A DNA stretch of 10,203 nucleotides from Pochonia chlamydosporia 170 (lineage: Eukaryota; Ascomycota; Sordariomycetes; Hypocreales; Clavicipitaceae), in the NCBI RefSeq assembly GCF_001653235.2, contig NW_019154074.1, positions 1 through 10,203 of the forward strand, in the 5' to 3' direction. Below the pieces are notes generated by a model. That model saw only the letters and a program-made list of their open reading frames with translations, ran no database searches and was not told where the DNA came from. Positions 8,532 to 10,203 of this stretch are shown piece by piece; within the stretch, counting starts at the first letter, position 1; every line of letters starts with the position of its first letter. Made by a program: the position numbers and the translations under genes.

Positions 8532-8884
8532 GGTTAAAGGGCTGCACATTTGATCTCGAACTTAGCTTCAGGGTAGGTTCGGCTGCGGGCGAGACGACAA
8601 GTCAGCTTCCTCCCCCTATTCTACATCCGTAATTTGTATTCTAACCAAAGTGCCTTAAGGTAGAGCCTCCGCTACTGCGTCGTGCGTCTGTTGATCCTTG
8701 GTTGATTGACTTCGGCATCTTTTTACCCATCTTGGAACCGTATTGCCATGTTTTGAATGACGTGTAGCGGAACGATGGCTGATGCCTAGTTTATTGAAAT
8801 ATCTTCCTGCTAGCTAGCACCTGCTTGATCATCACATAACACCTATTTCTGGCCATCTACAACAAGTATCATCGCTTCTTTTCT
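8532..8884. other. Unassigned spacer between the MULE and hAT copies
   Basis: There is no open frame of note and no RNA gene. The stretch contains a perfect 12-bp palindrome, TGCTAGCTAGCA (8808-8819), and a few GTTGAT motifs (around 8690 and 8701) that echo those in the adjacent foldback. The last ~60 bases are pyrimidine-rich, ending just before the GTAAGGGG repeats. Confidence 0.45.
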
Positions 8885-8927
8885 GTAAGGGGTCGCCGGT
8901 CGGCCCCAGTAAGTTCCGTAAGGGGAC
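8885..8927 (+). repeat. GTAAGGGG direct repeats, possible hAT 5' (sub)terminal sites
   Basis: GTAAGGGGTC (8885-8894) and GTAAGGGGAC (8918-8927) are direct repeats 33 bp apart. An imperfect GC-rich hairpin (gggg...cccc, 8889-8907) lies between them. hAT transposases bind short repeated motifs near the element ends, and this pair sits about 200-240 bp upstream of the hAT reading frame. The role is inferred. Confidence 0.35.
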
Positions 8928-9121
8928 ACGCGGCTCATTCAGCTAACAAAAAAGAGAGAGCAGACGTTCTCGAGGGGTGGACTCTCTACTATGGTGGTTA
9001 ACTGGGCAGTCAATGCTCAGGGGCTGGTTGTGAGACCCTCATTTGGTGGCGTTATCAGCATTGCCATCAACCCAGGTGCACGGCAACGAGTTAGTCCGTG
9101 ACACTTTCACATTATGTCTTT

Positions 9122-9811
9122 ATGTTTACTATGACCATGAGCGCTTCGGAATTCCTAGAATCGTCCCCAATTTCTATCGATGATGTCCCAATTGACTTCG
9201 AACTCCCAGTGCCTTCCACGCCTGCTTCTTCTGCCGAGAGCTCATTGACGCCGTTCTCCCCGCCGCCGACGACATTGCCCACTCCTGATAAGTACGATAC
9301 GCGTCTTTGGGGACATTTTCCGGGTTGGGTATGGTCAGAAAGAAGCAAAGACAACTACTCATGGGCTTGGGAATATGGATACGACATACAACATGACGAC
9401 GAGCGCAGATGGGTCTGCAAGCCGTGTATTCAGAAGAACGACCCCAGACCTAAGAATTTCGTTGCTATTGGCCTTCAGAATGCGCTGAATCACTTATACA
9501 AGGATCACGGAATATCTGCACCAGATAACAAGACAAAGTCCGGCTTGCAAAAGAAAGCCGAGGAGAAGCCAGGGAGCAAGAGGCCAAGATCGATTGTGGA
9601 TATATGGAAGCTCGACCCTTTAAGACCTCGAGAACAGGCGATTGCCAACTCTATGATACGCGGATTTAATCGAAATCACTTTCAACGTCTCCTGATCGAG
9701 TGGATAGTCGACACGAATCAGCCCTTTAGTGTTGTTGAACATGAGAGACTCCGGGATATCTTCGAATACCTTAACCCTGCAGTCAAAGATCACGAACGCC
9801 AACATCTCTGA
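9122..9811 (+). CDS. hAT transposase, 5' part (BED finger), frameshifted
   Basis: This is the N-terminal part of a fungal hAT transposase, the DNA-binding portion of the cut-and-paste enzyme. In-frame ATGs lie at 9122, 9131 and 9137, and any could be the start. Numbering here is from 9122 (229 codons). Residues 1-57 are Ser/Pro/Thr-rich and probably disordered. Residues about 63-130 form a BED-like zinc finger with conserved tryptophans, C99-x2-C102 (WVCKPC) and H124-x4-H129 (NHLYKDH). A basic linker follows (about 137-156). Next is the helical region that precedes the catalytic core in fungal hATs (IVDIWKLDPLRPREQ, then RLLIEWIVDTNQPFSVVE, then FEYLNP). After PAVK the frame is lost: one extra G at 9788 puts the continuation into another frame, and translation stops at 9811 after a short run of non-homologous residues. 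The catalytic core is in the next entry. Confidence 0.8.
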   Translation: MFTMTMSASEFLESSPISIDDVPIDFELPVPSTPASSAESSLTPFSPPPTTLPTPDKYDTRLWGHFPGWVWSERSKDNYSWAWEYGYDIQHDDERRWVCKPCIQKNDPRPKNFVAIGLQNALNHLYKDHGISAPDNKTKSGLQKKAEEKPGSKRPRSIVDIWKLDPLRPREQAIANSMIRGFNRNHFQRLLIEWIVDTNQPFSVVEHERLRDIFEYLNPAVKDHERQHL

Positions 9812-10157
9812 TACCACAGTTCGCGCGCTCATCAACTCCGAATTTAAAAAGCACAAGGCGCGCGTCATTGAAGCCCTGCGAAAGAGCCCCGGCTTAATAC
9901 ACGTCAGCTTTGACGGATGGAGGGCGCGGAATCGACACTCATTATACGGTATCGTGTGCTTCTTCAGGGACGAGAATAGCAAGCCCCACAAGGTCGCTCT
10001 GGGGGTCCCCGAAGTCCGCAGACATTCGGGGAACAACATTGCAACAGAAGTCCTTTATACCATCGAGGCTTTTGGCATCGAGGAGAATATTGGGTATTTT
10101 ACCCTTGATAATGCAGAATGGGCGAGAACAACGCACAGCACCTATAAGAAGAGCTAA
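9789..10157 (+). pseudogene. hAT transposase, start of catalytic core, frame-shifted and interrupted
   Basis: This frame continues the same hAT transposase. It opens with ITNANISDTT at 9789, directly following the PAVK codons of the upstream frame once the single base at 9788 is discounted. It contains SFDGWRARNRHSLYG, whose Asp (codon 9912-9914) fits the first catalytic Asp of hAT enzymes. Further on is GYFTLDNA, whose Asp (codon 10107-10109) fits the second. Family members usually continue as LDNA-x-NNDTA. Here the AACAAC spelling NN follows eight extra bases (10119-10126), and a base seems missing just after it. The frame therefore runs into unrelated residues and a stop at 10155-10157. 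The rest of the core, including the third acidic residue and the C-terminal dimerisation domain, would lie beyond the window. The remaining 46 bases may be further decayed hAT coding sequence. Confidence 0.75.
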
Positions 10158-10203
10158 TAGCACCAAGAAATACGACTCAATGGCATACCTATTATGGACA
10201 GAC

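Larger units (their letters stand above)
5700..8535 (-). mobile_element. Mutator-like (MULE) DNA transposon, approximate bounds
   Basis: The element is inferred from the complete MULE transposase gene, plus repeat-rich DNA on both sides of its conserved part. On the left (5705-5830), past the end of the conserved protein, are repeated catccactc/acttgg motifs. On the right (8406-8531), about 60 bp upstream of the first ATG, is an AT-rich foldback. A weak inverted correspondence links the two ends: 5742-5758 matches the reverse complement of 8499-8515 at 13 of 17 bases, including aaatccac. A length near 2.8 kb would suit a fungal MULE of the Hop type. I could not find the 8-11 bp target duplication expected of the superfamily, so both ends are approximate. 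The element lies about 350 bp from the hAT remnant. Confidence 0.6.
8885..10203 (+). mobile_element. hAT-family DNA transposon, partial and decayed
   Basis: The element is called from its transposase gene: a BED-type finger followed by the start of an hAT catalytic domain, both on the plus strand. The copy runs off the right edge of the window, so neither its 3' inverted repeat nor its 8-bp target duplication can be checked. The 5' end is uncertain. One candidate is near 8885, where GTAAGGGG begins a GC-rich stretch and recurs at 8918. Another is CAGGGGCTGG at 9018-9027, which resembles the CAGGG start common in hAT ends. The gene has at least two frame lesions, so this copy could not make its own transposase. 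Confidence 0.7.

Noticed and set aside
5069..8537. 9-bp inverted match TTAACCATC (5069-5077) to 8529-8537 as MULE terminal repeats
   Set aside because: Similarity stops right after the nine bases on both sides, and a match of this length is likely by chance over the areas compared.
8808..8819. Perfect 12-bp palindrome TGCTAGCTAGCA as an operator or attachment site
   Set aside because: It stands alone with no gene or repeat context; short palindromes of this sort occur by chance.
9782..9822. A very short intron to explain the hAT frame change
   Set aside because: It would remove the conserved ITNANIS residues and be about 40 bp with a poor donor site; a single extra base explains the data better.
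9620..10039. 139-codon minus-strand open frame opposite the hAT gene
   Set aside because: It is antisense to clear hAT transposase sequence and shows no domain of its own.

Overview
The window looks like a transposon-rich, gene-poor stretch of a filamentous (ascomycete-type) fungal genome. This rests on two DNA-transposase genes: a Mutator-like (MULE) transposase and a BED-finger hAT transposase. Both have the sequence style of copies common in Pezizomycotina. The species cannot be named. I see no rRNA, tRNA, CRISPR array, prokaryotic operon or convincing host gene.

Layout. Positions 1 to about 5050 hold nothing recognisable as coding. The stretch reads like old, unconstrained DNA, with one strong anomaly: a roughly 200-bp C-rich polypyrimidine tract at about 4135-4350. 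Positions about 5050-5671 carry short, acidic, coding-like plus-strand frames broken by stops. They may be remnants of an older gene, but support is weak. From about 5700 to 8535 lies a Mutator-like element. Its minus-strand gene is one uninterrupted frame (5371-8346, 991 codons from the first ATG) with a FAR1/WRKY-like zinc finger, a DDE core and a SWIM-like finger. The last ~150 codons look like read-through of the frame past the conserved protein. Just upstream of the gene (8406-8531) is a striking AT-rich foldback, which may be the element's terminal or subterminal repeat. After about 350 bp of unassigned sequence, a plus-strand hAT copy begins, with gene sequence from 9122 and a 5' end perhaps near 8885. 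It runs off the window edge. It is broken by a one-base frameshift at 9788 and by a second lesion around 10119-10134.

How it fits together. An apparently intact, probably young MULE sits beside a decayed hAT and a long non-coding region, as in fungal accessory or repeat compartments. Nothing here forms a pathway. Each transposase would act on its own element and on related non-autonomous copies. I found no convincing new biological system. The most useful leads are the MULE foldback end, the intact MULE frame with a disordered insertion in its catalytic domain, and the C-rich tract.
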